A stretch of DNA of 54,472 nt, taken from contig CAMCZZ010000022.1 in assembly GCA_945888375.1 (NCBI GenBank), positions 1 through 54,472 on the forward strand, given 5' to 3'. Numbering within the stretch: the stretch's first letter is position 1; every line of letters starts with the position of its first letter. The notes below the pieces were generated by a model that was given only the letters and a program-made list of their open reading frames with translations, was not told the DNA's origin and searched no databases. Of this stretch, positions 23,659 through 32,610 are shown piece by piece. Both the position numbers and the translations under genes were made by a program. The DNA is from Akkermansia muciniphila (lineage in GTDB: Bacteria > Verrucomicrobiota > Verrucomicrobiia > Opitutales > Opitutaceae).

Positions 23659-25365
23659 TCAGTAGCCCATGGCCGTATTCGATCTACGTTGATCGGCGTA
23701 GCCGCGCAATCGTCCGTCTGGCATCACTTCGATTGCGTTAAAGCCGCCAAACGACTCGGTCTCACTGTCGGTGCCATCATTCCATCCGAATTTCGTCTTT
23801 AACGCATCGGCCAAGCGGTAGTCCGTCTCCTTCTCGGTTTCGAAACGATTTACGGAGTCGCCGCTCTTGCGTGACACCGCATGAAAACGCGGTGCACCGA
23901 TGGCGTCTTCCAGCGAGCGACCGAACATAAGGTAATCCACCGTCACTTGCACCATCGCGCTGGGTATGCGGCTACCTCCAGGCACCCCGAGCGCTGCGAG
24001 CAGCCTGCCGTCCCTCACAAGCACCGCCGGTGTGATGGTGGAGCGCGGGCGTTTACCTGGAGCGACTTCGTTGGGATTCCCTGAAATGCGGTTAAAGTTG
24101 CTCAGGCTGTTATTCAACACCACGCCCGTGCCGGGGGGAACGATTCCGGAGCCGAAGTGATTGCTCTGTGATTGCGTAGCGCTGACCACGTCACCCGCTT
24201 GGTCCACCACGACGAAATGCGTCGTCTCCGCCGCCATAGCCTCGAATCCGTCCGCCTGCTCATCAGTAACCGCCGAATTCAGCGCGGTCGTCCTCATCGC
24301 CTCCGTCGCCGGGGCCAGCGCCTGCTTGCGCAGCGCTGCCACCCGATCGGCGCCAAGCAAGGCCTGCCATTTCTCGCGCGAAGCCGGTTGGTGGCCCAGC
24401 ACTTCGCGGCAGGCCGAATCCACTTCCAAAAACACCCTCATCAAATGGTCCAAAGCCTCGGGCGTGAGCACCGAGCCCCCCGCCGGCTTCTCCACATCGA
24501 GAGCCGCAAGAGTCAGCAGAAATACTCCGCCACCCGATACCGGCGGAGGGACGGAAAAGACCTCTGTGCCTCGAAATTTCACCCGCAGCGGCTCGGTCAC
24601 CCGCGCCTCGTAGCTTGCGAAATCATCTGCCCGCAGCGGGCTGCCCGCCTCGCGCAAGGCTTTCACCATCGCCGCCGCGACCGGGCCTTTGTAAAAGCCA
24701 TCCGCACCCTTCTCTGCGACTAGGCGAAGGGTCTGCGCAAGGTCGGGATTACACACCCGCGACCCTGCGACCGGCACTTTTCCTCTGGGCAGGTAGATGC
24801 GACCCAGTTCGAAGTTGGCAGTGAGCTTATCTTGCTGAGCCCGAAAAAATATCACCTGCGCCGGCCTAACCTTGAAACCCGACTCCGCCAGCTTGATTGC
24901 CGGGGCAATCAACTCCGCGCGCGGACGCGAGCCCCAGCGGCGATGCGCCTCGAGAATTCCCGCCACCTGTCCCGGCACCGCCACGGTTTGCGCGCCTACC
25001 TTGCGCTGCTCGGTGCTCAAGGCCCGGAACTCCGCCGGCACGAGGTGATGCGAGGCCTCGTCCATGGCCTCCACTACCATCACCCGGCCGGTCTTTGCCT
25101 CGCGATAGACCAGAGATAGCTTTCCGCCCATGCCCGAACCATAGGGCTCCGTGACACCGAGTGCGAACGAAACAGCCACCGCCGCGTCCACCGCGTTGCC
25201 GCCGGCCTGTAACACCGCGACACCCGCCGCTGTCGCATCAGGATGCCCCGCCGCCACCATACCGTGACGCGCCTCGGCCACCTGCACCACCATGGGCGAG
25301 GCTTTACCACGAACCGGCCCACCGATGAGCAAAAACGCCGAAAAAAGCAGCCCCACTATTTTCAT
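23659..25365 (-). CDS. Divergent gamma-glutamyltransferase-family protein
   Basis: A second Ntn-hydrolase of the gamma-glutamyltransferase family, 568 residues with a signal peptide (1-22). The self-cleavage nucleophile is T381 in AAETTHFVVV, and GVPGGSRIPSAM is the oxyanion loop. Several substrate residues of canonical enzymes differ: the position of the alpha-carboxylate Arg reads VEAMDEASH with no Arg, the Gly-rich loop is YGSGMGG, and NNxMDDF is replaced by NNSLSNF. Such changes occur in YwrD-like or cephalosporin-acylase-like branches, so the substrate is probably not glutathione. It is oriented toward the canonical gene and shares a 114-base divergent upstream region with the TPR histidine kinase. 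Confidence 0.9.
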   Translation of the reverse strand: MKIVGLLFSAFLLIGGPVRGKASPMVVQVAEARHGMVAAGHPDATAAGVAVLQAGGNAVDAAVAVSFALGVTEPYGSGMGGKLSLVYREAKTGRVMVVEAMDEASHHLVPAEFRALSTEQRKVGAQTVAVPGQVAGILEAHRRWGSRPRAELIAPAIKLAESGFKVRPAQVIFFRAQQDKLTANFELGRIYLPRGKVPVAGSRVCNPDLAQTLRLVAEKGADGFYKGPVAAAMVKALREAGSPLRADDFASYEARVTEPLRVKFRGTEVFSVPPPVSGGGVFLLTLAALDVEKPAGGSVLTPEALDHLMRVFLEVDSACREVLGHQPASREKWQALLGADRVAALRKQALAPATEAMRTTALNSAVTDEQADGFEAMAAETTHFVVVDQAGDVVSATQSQSNHFGSGIVPPGTGVVLNNSLSNFNRISGNPNEVAPGKRPRSTITPAVLVRDGRLLAALGVPGGSRIPSAMVQVTVDYLMFGRSLEDAIGAPRFHAVSRKSGDSVNRFETEKETDYRLADALKTKFGWNDGTDSETESFGGFNAIEVMPDGRLRGYADQRRSNTAMGY

Positions 25366-25479
25366 AAAGCGTCACGATACAGGTATCCGCCCGTTGACCG
25401 CAAAGCCGTCTGTTAGCGTATCTCTACGCCACGGGGAGGTTTGCCACTTTATAATTCTTATCCATGCTCGGCCCAAGTA

Positions 25480-27426
25480 ATGTTACGCCGCGCCCTGCCT
25501 TTCGCTCTCGTGCTCGCCCTCGCCGCCAGCATGTTGTTTGGTGCCGATGCCGAACCGATCGAGGAGACGCTCAATCCCGACGACGTCAGCTTAAGCCCCC
25601 CCGCGCCCTTCGGCGGCTTCGCCAGCCGCCTCGCCGAGCTGAACCAGATTCGCAGCCGAGGAGATTATCCCGCCGCCCTCAGTCTCGCCCGCGCCGGCGC
25701 CGCCGAAGCCGAACAACTGCGCGACTCTGCTGGCCAAGCCGCTTTTCTCTTCGTGCTCGGGCGCACCTACTGGAGCGTCGGCGATCTGCCCGCCTCAATC
25801 GAGACACTCCAGCAAACGCTCCGCCTCGCCGGGACACTCGCCGACCCCGATCTCCTGTCTGCCACCTACAACGCGCTCGGAATCAGCTACACCGAGGCCC
25901 GTGAATATGTCGCCGCCGAACGCCATTTTACCGACGCCATGCGCATCGCCGAGGCCTGGGGCGACCGCGCCCGCATCGCCTACATCCTCAACGGCGCGGC
26001 CAATAACCTGCTTGCTCAACGTGACTACCCCGGCGCCCGCGTCCTCCACCTCCGCGCCCTAGCCCTCCGCGAGGCCCTCAACGACCGCGTTGGTGCCGCC
26101 GACTCTGTAACCAACCTAGGCACCATAGATCTCGCCACCGGCGATTCATTAGCCGCGCTCGATGCCTTTCGCCGCGCCCTCGCCACCTACCAGACCATCA
26201 ACCAACCACGCCGCGTCGCCAACGGCTACCGCCGAGTCGCCTTCGCCTTGCGACGTCTAGGCCGTCTCGACGAGGCGCTCACCGAAATCCATACCGCCCT
26301 CGATATCGCAGAACCGCTCAACAGCCCTGCTATGCTCGCCGGTATACACCGCGAACTCGCCCGAACCCACGAGGCCCGCGGCGAACTCCGCTCCGCCCTG
26401 CAATTCCAGCGTAGCTATGCCGCCGATCGCGAGGCCATGCTCAACGAGCAAAGCCGCCAACGGGTGATCGAACTGGACGCCCGCTACCAAGTCGAGCGCA
26501 GGGAAAACGAAATCAACCGCCTCCGCCTCGATCAAGAGGCCAAAGCCGCCGAGCTCACCCGCCGTAGTCAGCAAAACGCCCTTCTCGCCGCCGGCCTAGT
26601 GCTCGTCCTTGGGCTGGGCACGATCGTCTACCTCGCCCAACGCGCCCGGCTCCGCGCCGAGCGAGCCGCCCACATCGCCGACGAATGCGCCCGCGCCGAG
26701 GCCGAACAGGCCGCCCGCCTCAAATCCCGCCTGCTGCAAATCGCCGCCCATGACCTCAAGGCACCGCTTTCCGCCGTGTCGGCCTCCGCCCTGCGCATCG
26801 AGCAGCGCCCGGGGGAGACCGTCTCGGTGATGGATCTGGCCCGCCACATCCGCACCGACGCCGCTCACATGGGCAGCCTCGTGCGCGAGTTCCTTGATTC
26901 CGCCGCCATCGAGGCCGGTCGCATTCAGCTCCAGCGCGGACCGATCAACCTCCTCGCCGCCGCCCGCGATGCAGTAGACGACTACCGCCCGCTGGCCGAA
27001 TCCAAACACCAGCGCATCTCCCTGATGCCCACCGGTGATCCCGGCTGCCTACCACAAGTCTTGGCCGACGCTTCCCGCCTGCGCCAGATTCTGGACAACC
27101 TCATCGCGAATGCCCTCAAATTCACACCGGCCGAGGGTGTGGTTGAAGTCGGCCTAGGCGCTAGCGGACGCTTTGTTTACGCCGAAGTGCGCGACAGCGG
27201 CCCCGGCCTGAAGCCCGAAGATCTTGCGCGCATGTTCCAACCCTTCCAGACGCTCTCCGCCGCGCCAACTGGTGAGGAGGCTTCGCACGGGCTGGGCCTG
27301 TTCATCACCCGCGAGCTTGTCTCAATGCATGACGGACTGCTCGAAATCGAATCCCAGCCCGGGCAGGGCGCTACTTTCCGCATCCTCTTGCCCGCCGCTA
27401 AATCCGACAGCTGCGGTGAAAGGTAA
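25480..27426 (+). CDS. Sensor histidine kinase with exported TPR domain
   Basis: A 648-residue kinase started at ATG 25480, which gives a clean signal sequence (MLRRALPFALVLALAASMLF). A periplasmic part of about 330 residues is built of tetratricopeptide repeats (for example YNALGISYTEAREYVAAERH and VTNLGTIDLATGDSLAALDA). Then come a coiled stretch (340-370), one transmembrane helix (about 371-390), a HisKA domain with H424 in QIAAHDLKAPL, and an ATPase domain with N-box (ILDNLIANALKF), DSGPG and GLGLFITRE. The receiver partner is not adjacent; the orphan LuxR-type regulator 6 kb away is a candidate, by inference only. TPR sensors of this shape usually read protein contacts or envelope state. 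Confidence 0.9.
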   Translation: MLRRALPFALVLALAASMLFGADAEPIEETLNPDDVSLSPPAPFGGFASRLAELNQIRSRGDYPAALSLARAGAAEAEQLRDSAGQAAFLFVLGRTYWSVGDLPASIETLQQTLRLAGTLADPDLLSATYNALGISYTEAREYVAAERHFTDAMRIAEAWGDRARIAYILNGAANNLLAQRDYPGARVLHLRALALREALNDRVGAADSVTNLGTIDLATGDSLAALDAFRRALATYQTINQPRRVANGYRRVAFALRRLGRLDEALTEIHTALDIAEPLNSPAMLAGIHRELARTHEARGELRSALQFQRSYAADREAMLNEQSRQRVIELDARYQVERRENEINRLRLDQEAKAAELTRRSQQNALLAAGLVLVLGLGTIVYLAQRARLRAERAAHIADECARAEAEQAARLKSRLLQIAAHDLKAPLSAVSASALRIEQRPGETVSVMDLARHIRTDAAHMGSLVREFLDSAAIEAGRIQLQRGPINLLAAARDAVDDYRPLAESKHQRISLMPTGDPGCLPQVLADASRLRQILDNLIANALKFTPAEGVVEVGLGASGRFVYAEVRDSGPGLKPEDLARMFQPFQTLSAAPTGEEASHGLGLFITRELVSMHDGLLEIESQPGQGATFRILLPAAKSDSCGER

Positions 27427-27641
27427 CCTGAACCAACTTCTTCAACGTATTGAGCCGTTAGAAGATTCGTTAAGGGGCTTCCCCGGTGATCTTAATCGCT
27501 TGGCTCTTTCGGGCGGCAGCTGCAGCTGCCAAAACCACTCCGTCATTCCGCTGCTAATATTCAAAGGAAATGCCTGAGAACCAAAATAGAGCACGCGGGT
27601 AGTGCGACGATAACGGGTTTTGAACGGGGACGCACTTCGAT
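27427..27641. other. Convergent intergenic region with a 16-base palindrome
   Basis: Between the kinase and the beta-strand repeat protein there is no gene. GGCAGCTGCAGCTGCC (27515-27530) is a perfect palindrome followed by AAAA. It has no loop and no T-tract, so it is more likely a protein site or chance than a terminator. Confidence 0.35.
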
Positions 27642-30365
27642 TTACGGCGTGTTGACAACCTTAAGACGGAGGAATTTGGCCGCAGTGCCGCTGAGGGGAA
27701 CCGTAAAAACTCGGCGTTGGCAGTTCGCGGGGAGGTTGGTTTGGTCTGCCACGATGGTCATGGTGACCGTGCCTCCGGTGCCCCAAGTGCCGGTTAGGCT
27801 ATCCACGGCCTCACCAGTTACGGCCACAGCGGCGTCGTTGGTGCGGACGACGGCGGTGAGCGCGAGCGTGCTGGCAGTGGAACTCAAGACTGGGGCCTGC
27901 ACGGTATCGGTGGGGCTGGTGGCACCGAAGGCATACTTCATCAACGGGGACAGGCCGTCGGCGCCGGCTGTGGTGGGATTGGCGATGGCGACGGTGACGG
28001 TGCGGGTGGCGGGCGTGGCGGGGTTGCCCGCGACGTCGGTGGCGTTGTAGGTGACGGTGTAAACTCCAGGAGTCGCGGGGCTGACCGGGTTGGTGGTGTT
28101 CACGGTGGCGCTGAAGGGGGCGTTGTTGTCGCTCGCGGTGGCACCGGCGTCAGTGTAGTTCGCGCCCCAAGCGGCGGAGTTACTGGAGGGGCTGGTCACA
28201 GTGATGACGGGAGCGGTGGTATCCAGGGTGACGGTGAGCGCGTTGCTGCTAGCGGAGACGTTGCTGGCCGCGTCGGTCACGGTAGCAGTTAAGGAGCGGA
28301 TGCCGGGCGCCAGAACGCTAGTGGTGAGGTCAACGTAGGTTGCAGTGATGTCGCCGGCCGAGAGGGTGGCCGAGGCGACCTGAGTAGCGCCATTGAAGAG
28401 TTTGACCACGTCGCCTGCGAGGGGAGCGGTGGGGCCGGTGCCGTTGAGAGTGATGCGAAGGGTGGGCGTGGTTAACTTGGTGATGAGGTCGCTGCTGCTA
28501 GAGCCGGTGTCGGAGGCGGCGAGCAGGCCGACGGTGGGCGCAGCGGGAGCCGTGGTGTCGATTGGCGGAGGTGTGCCGACGGTAAGCTGAAGAGCGGTGC
28601 CAGCGGTATTTTTTCCCAGTGTAATGGATTGGCCAGCGAGAGTGCCTGTGGTGGTCGAGCCCAAAGTCCCGACGATGGGCGATGTGCTAGAGATCAGGGT
28701 ATAAACGCCGGGGGCGAAGCCGGAACCGGTGGTAAACACAAAGTTCGCGAGGTCGACCGTGCCCGATCCTATGTCTAACGCGGCCCCGGGGGCAAGGTTG
28801 ATTAGGTCGCTGGTTGCGGGAGTATCGAGGTCGTAAAGCAGGGAGGCTGAGCCGAGGGTGAGGTTTTGATTAAAGTTGAGCGAGCCAACCGCGGCGGTTT
28901 GGGCGCTATTATCATAGCTGGCTATATCCACCTTAGAACCGGCAGCGATGGTGGAGTTTCCGTTAAAGGTGCCGTTGCCCCTGAGGGTAGTGCCAGTGGC
29001 GAGGGTAATGCCGGCGAGGCTGACGTTCCCGCCAATGGTGCCGCCGTTGACCACGAGAGTGCCGGCAACAACCAGGGTCCCGCCGGTGTAGGAGTAGGTG
29101 CTGCCTTCGAGCGAAAGAGAGCCGAGGCCGCTCTTGGTGAGCACGCCGGCCTGGCCGGAGACATCGCGCACGGAATTCAACAAGCGAAGGGTGGCGGATT
29201 CGTTGACAATCTCGATTACGCTGGTGGCGCTGCCTACGCGCATCCCGCGGTTGGCGCTGACGGTCGTGGAACTGTTGCCAGTAAATTGAAGCGTGCCGTT
29301 GGCTAAAATGAAATGATTGGTGTTGACGATCGAGGCGTTGCCAAGGCCAAGGGTGGTGTCGATCGAAAGCGTGCCACCGTTCAAAGTAAGGCCACCGCTG
29401 AAAGTGTTGGTGGCATTAAGATTGAGAGTGCCGGGGCCGGTTTTAGTGAGGGCGCCGGTTTGATTGAGCACGTCTGCGATCACACCGTTGACGATAAACA
29501 CGCCTGCTGGGTCGGCGACGTTGATGGTGCCGTTGGCGTTACCTAATGCGAAGCCGCGGTTGGAGATGGAGGTGGTGGTCGTGTTTCCGGTTTTGAGCAG
29601 CGTGCCGCCGTTTAGGACCACCGCGGTAGCGTTTAAAGCGAGCTCTCCGCCAAGACGATTGGCGGTGGCGACGGAGACCGTTCCCTCAGTGATGGTGAGT
29701 CCGCCGCTGAAAGTGTTCGCAACGTTGATCAGGGACAGGGTGCCGTTGCCCGTCTTGGTGATACCGCCAGTCCCAGTGATCATCGGGGTGCTGCCGTTGT
29801 TGAGGCCATCAAAGGTAAGCGTGCCGCCGGAGTTGACTGCGAAGTTGGCCTGTCCGCTGTAGTTTAAGTTGATGGTTAGGGTCGCAGTGGCGGGCGCAGT
29901 GGCGCTGCGCGAAATGAAGGTAAGCGCGGGGGCGGTGCCGCCCTTTAAGACGAGTGCGTCGATATCAGGCGTATTGAGGTTTAGGACGTTATTGCCGGGG
30001 GTAGCTGAGCTGGAATTCCGCATTTCCAAGCCTCCGACAGGAAACTGAGAGAGCGAGTTGTCGAAGGTAACGCTGCGCAGGGTCGGGGCGTAGGTGGAGT
30101 TGGCGGTGGCGGTCATGGCCATGTAGGAACCACTGCCCAGCACGAGTATGCCGCCGTTCAGTGCGGTGCCGCCGATGACGAGGTCGTCACCGGTCGCAGG
30201 GGCAGTCTCGGTGTTCCAACTGGTGCCGGTGGACCACGTGCGGGCGCTGCCGACGTTGGTGGTATTATTACCGCCGTCAAAGATCAGGGTGGCGGCGATG
30301 GTGCTGCTGACGAGAGAGAGAAAGACGCCCAATAATAAGCAGGTAGCGAAGACGGTGCGTTTCAT
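27642..30365 (-). CDS. Autotransporter-associated beta-strand repeat protein with Ig-like domains
   Basis: A secreted 907-residue protein. Residues 1-24 form a signal peptide. Residues 25-540 contain beta-strand repeats of the autotransporter-associated type, each marked by a KTGxGTL turn and TFSGGLT (for example GALTKTGPGTLNLNATNTFS). The second part has a segment like bacterial adhesin Ig domains (about 600-700) and a DUF5011/HYR-like domain (DTTAPVITVTSPSSN, GVYTVTYNATDVAGN). The C-terminus (SPLMKYAFGATSPTD, RRVFTVPLSGTAAKFLRLKV) is a type found at the end of many verrucomicrobial exported proteins. Unlike its upstream neighbour it lacks a PEP-CTERM tail. It lies 59 bases after that neighbour in the same direction. 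Function is unknown; adhesion or surface structure is a guess. Confidence 0.85.
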   Translation of the reverse strand: MKRTVFATCLLLGVFLSLVSSTIAATLIFDGGNNTTNVGSARTWSTGTSWNTETAPATGDDLVIGGTALNGGILVLGSGSYMAMTATANSTYAPTLRSVTFDNSLSQFPVGGLEMRNSSSATPGNNVLNLNTPDIDALVLKGGTAPALTFISRSATAPATATLTINLNYSGQANFAVNSGGTLTFDGLNNGSTPMITGTGGITKTGNGTLSLINVANTFSGGLTITEGTVSVATANRLGGELALNATAVVLNGGTLLKTGNTTTTSISNRGFALGNANGTINVADPAGVFIVNGVIADVLNQTGALTKTGPGTLNLNATNTFSGGLTLNGGTLSIDTTLGLGNASIVNTNHFILANGTLQFTGNSSTTVSANRGMRVGSATSVIEIVNESATLRLLNSVRDVSGQAGVLTKSGLGSLSLEGSTYSYTGGTLVVAGTLVVNGGTIGGNVSLAGITLATGTTLRGNGTFNGNSTIAAGSKVDIASYDNSAQTAAVGSLNFNQNLTLGSASLLYDLDTPATSDLINLAPGAALDIGSGTVDLANFVFTTGSGFAPGVYTLISSTSPIVGTLGSTTTGTLAGQSITLGKNTAGTALQLTVGTPPPIDTTAPAAPTVGLLAASDTGSSSSDLITKLTTPTLRITLNGTGPTAPLAGDVVKLFNGATQVASATLSAGDITATYVDLTTSVLAPGIRSLTATVTDAASNVSASSNALTVTLDTTAPVITVTSPSSNSAAWGANYTDAGATASDNNAPFSATVNTTNPVSPATPGVYTVTYNATDVAGNPATPATRTVTVAIANPTTAGADGLSPLMKYAFGATSPTDTVQAPVLSSTASTLALTAVVRTNDAAVAVTGEAVDSLTGTWGTGGTVTMTIVADQTNLPANCQRRVFTVPLSGTAAKFLRLKVVNTP

Positions 30366-30424
30366 ATGATAAAAAGTCAGCCAAGGAGCGGGGCGGGGTA
30401 GCGGCCTGAGCAGGGTGACGCGCT

Positions 30425-32536
30425 TTAGAGCGCGGATCTACGGCGGCGATAGACGGCGATTGCGATGACGCCGAAACCGGCGAGGGCTGAGAGAGCTGAG
30501 GGTTCCGGTATGGCGGCCACGGTCAGCACGCCGTCAGTTTGATCGAAGAAGAAACTGAGCGTATAACCGACATCGGTGCCGGACCAGATATCGCCGGTGC
30601 GGCTTAGGCTCGCGGTATAGGAACCGGCGATGCTGACGGTATCGAAATTACTGGTTTTGCTGGCAAAATCGAAGAGGTTATAAGCGATGCTAGGGACCGG
30701 AGTCGGCGAGTAGCCGAAATTGACCGTGAGGTCACCGTTGTAGGTGAGTGCTCCGGAGACATCCACCGCATCGTAGCCAGTGCCGCGTCCGGTGCCGTTG
30801 ACCTCAAAGGCGGCTTTGGCATTCTCATGGTTGAAGGCAAGGCCGCCGGTGAAGGTGAGCAGGCCGGGGCTATTGCCGGGGGCAAGAGTGCCGCTATCGC
30901 CGATAGTGGTGACGCCAAGGATGGTGCCGTTGCCAGCCAAGGTGGCACCGGAAGAGACAAATTTACCGCCTGCGCCGCCGAGGGTGCCATTTACCGAGAA
31001 GGTTCCCGCGCTGATGGTGGCGGAAGAGGCGACGTTAACGGTGGAGGCGGCGGCGACGTTGCTGGCGCCGGTGGTGGTGAGGGTGCTGGAGAGGCTGAGG
31101 GTATTTCCAGCCGTGCCAAGGGTGGCGGAGTTGAGGGTGACGTTGCCCCCGACGGCCCCGCTGCCGCCGAGGATGGCACCGGAGGAAACGGTGACCGCGC
31201 CTGTGCCGGTGCCGGACCCGGTGGTATTGGCAACGAGTAAAGTGCCGGAGCTAACCAAGGTGGTGCCGGAGTAGGAATTATCACCCGAGAGTCTGAGCGT
31301 GCCGAGGCCAGTCTTGGTGAGGGTGCCGGTTTCACCGCTTACATTCTGCACGGCACCGACGACGGTAAGTATTTTGGCAGAATCGACTAGGTCTATGGTG
31401 CCGCCGGACGAGCCGACCCTGAAGCCGCGATTGGCATCGGATGAACTGGTGGTGGTGTTCGTGTAGCGCAGGGTTCCGCCGTTGATTACGACTGCGCTGT
31501 CATTCGCGACGTTTGCCGGGCCCAGTCCCGCCGTGGAGTCCACGATCAGCGCGCCTTGAACGATGACCAAGCCGCCGCTAAAGGTGTTATTGCTCGAGGT
31601 CAGATTGAGATCACCTGCGCCTGTCTTAGTCAGCTTGGCTGCGCCGCCAATAGACTGGTCCCAGGTGGTGGTGGTGACGACATTGAGGATGCTGTTTGCG
31701 GTGAGGGTGGTTGCGCCCCCGGCGGCGGTGCTAAAGGTCTGGGTGCCGCTACTGGTAGAGTCTCCCAGTGTGATATTACCCCCGAGACTGACGCTATTGT
31801 GATAGGTTCGCGCGCTGGTTGATGCTGAGCGCAAAGTGCCATTGAGCAGGGTCAGGGTGCCGGTTCCGAAGGGTCCGCTGGTTATCGCACCACCTGAAGC
31901 GGCGCTACTAAGCTGGGTTCTCCAGGTGCCGGCCGAGAGGGTTGCTCCGCCCGAGAAGGTGTTGCTGCCGCCAGTGCCGAGGGTGCCGGCGCCGGTTTTA
32001 ATGATGCCCGCGCCACCGGTGATCGCCTGGGCGGTGACGAAGCTGAGGCTGCCGGTGGCGTTTCCGACTTGGAATGTGCGGGTGCCAGATGCGCCCAGAT
32101 CCACGGTGAGAGTGCCGAAGGTTGTGCCCGGAAATGCAACCGTGCCGGTGGCGAAATCAGTCATTACGATCCCGGTGTTGACCGTTAATGTCCGCGCGGT
32201 GCTGCCGCTGCCGTTGGTGGTGATGGAAAGGCTGGAGGGCAGGGTGGTGGCGCCTGACGACGTGCCGCCGAAGGTCAAATTGCCAACGGTGCGGTTTCCG
32301 CTGATTGAGATAGTGGAACCGCTCGCCCCGCCGACGGTAGCATTTCCGGTGGCGGTTGCTATGATCAAATCATCACCGGAAGCAGGCAAAGCATCGCCTG
32401 CCCAGTTGGCCGCGGTGGCCATGGAGGTTCCGGTTCCAGCTGTGCCACCGTCCCAAGTTGCAGTGCCGGCGATGGCCGAGGAACTCAAGAACGAGAGGGC
32501 GAAAACGACAGGGGCGGGAGCTTTGATAGTTTGCAT
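30425..32536 (-). CDS. Autotransporter-associated beta-strand repeat protein with PEP-CTERM tail
   Basis: A secreted 703-residue protein with signal peptide (MQTIKAPAPVVFALSFLSSS) and many beta-strand repeats: GIIKTGAGTLGTGGSNTFSG, KLTKTGAGDLNLTSSNNTFS and TLTKTGLGTLRLSGDNSYSG. A late passage GNSPGLLTFTGGLAFN and YNLFDFASKTSNFDTVS is also typical of this class. The C-terminus carries a complete exosortase signal: IPEPSALSALAGFGVIAIAV followed by YRRRRSAL. The start at 32536 was preferred because the frame further upstream overlaps the pseudopilin gene and encodes no signal peptide. It is the second gene of the apparent operon begun by the H-X9-DG pseudopilin. No exosortase gene is in the window. 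Confidence 0.87.
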   Translation of the reverse strand: MQTIKAPAPVVFALSFLSSSAIAGTATWDGGTAGTGTSMATAANWAGDALPASGDDLIIATATGNATVGGASGSTISISGNRTVGNLTFGGTSSGATTLPSSLSITTNGSGSTARTLTVNTGIVMTDFATGTVAFPGTTFGTLTVDLGASGTRTFQVGNATGSLSFVTAQAITGGAGIIKTGAGTLGTGGSNTFSGGATLSAGTWRTQLSSAASGGAITSGPFGTGTLTLLNGTLRSASTSARTYHNSVSLGGNITLGDSTSSGTQTFSTAAGGATTLTANSILNVVTTTTWDQSIGGAAKLTKTGAGDLNLTSSNNTFSGGLVIVQGALIVDSTAGLGPANVANDSAVVINGGTLRYTNTTTSSSDANRGFRVGSSGGTIDLVDSAKILTVVGAVQNVSGETGTLTKTGLGTLRLSGDNSYSGTTLVSSGTLLVANTTGSGTGTGAVTVSSGAILGGSGAVGGNVTLNSATLGTAGNTLSLSSTLTTTGASNVAAASTVNVASSATISAGTFSVNGTLGGAGGKFVSSGATLAGNGTILGVTTIGDSGTLAPGNSPGLLTFTGGLAFNHENAKAAFEVNGTGRGTGYDAVDVSGALTYNGDLTVNFGYSPTPVPSIAYNLFDFASKTSNFDTVSIAGSYTASLSRTGDIWSGTDVGYTLSFFFDQTDGVLTVAAIPEPSALSALAGFGVIAIAVYRRRRSAL

Positions 32537-32610
32537 AAAGGGTCGGGTTGAGGGTGAGGTTAAATAAACGGGAGAAGCTGCGGGCATTAAAGAGAGGCGC
32601 GGAGGGGCTG

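Noticed and set aside
27515-27530. Perfect 16-base palindrome considered as an attachment site or terminator
   Set aside because: No second copy, no T-tract and no integrase nearby; chance is plausible in GC-rich DNA.
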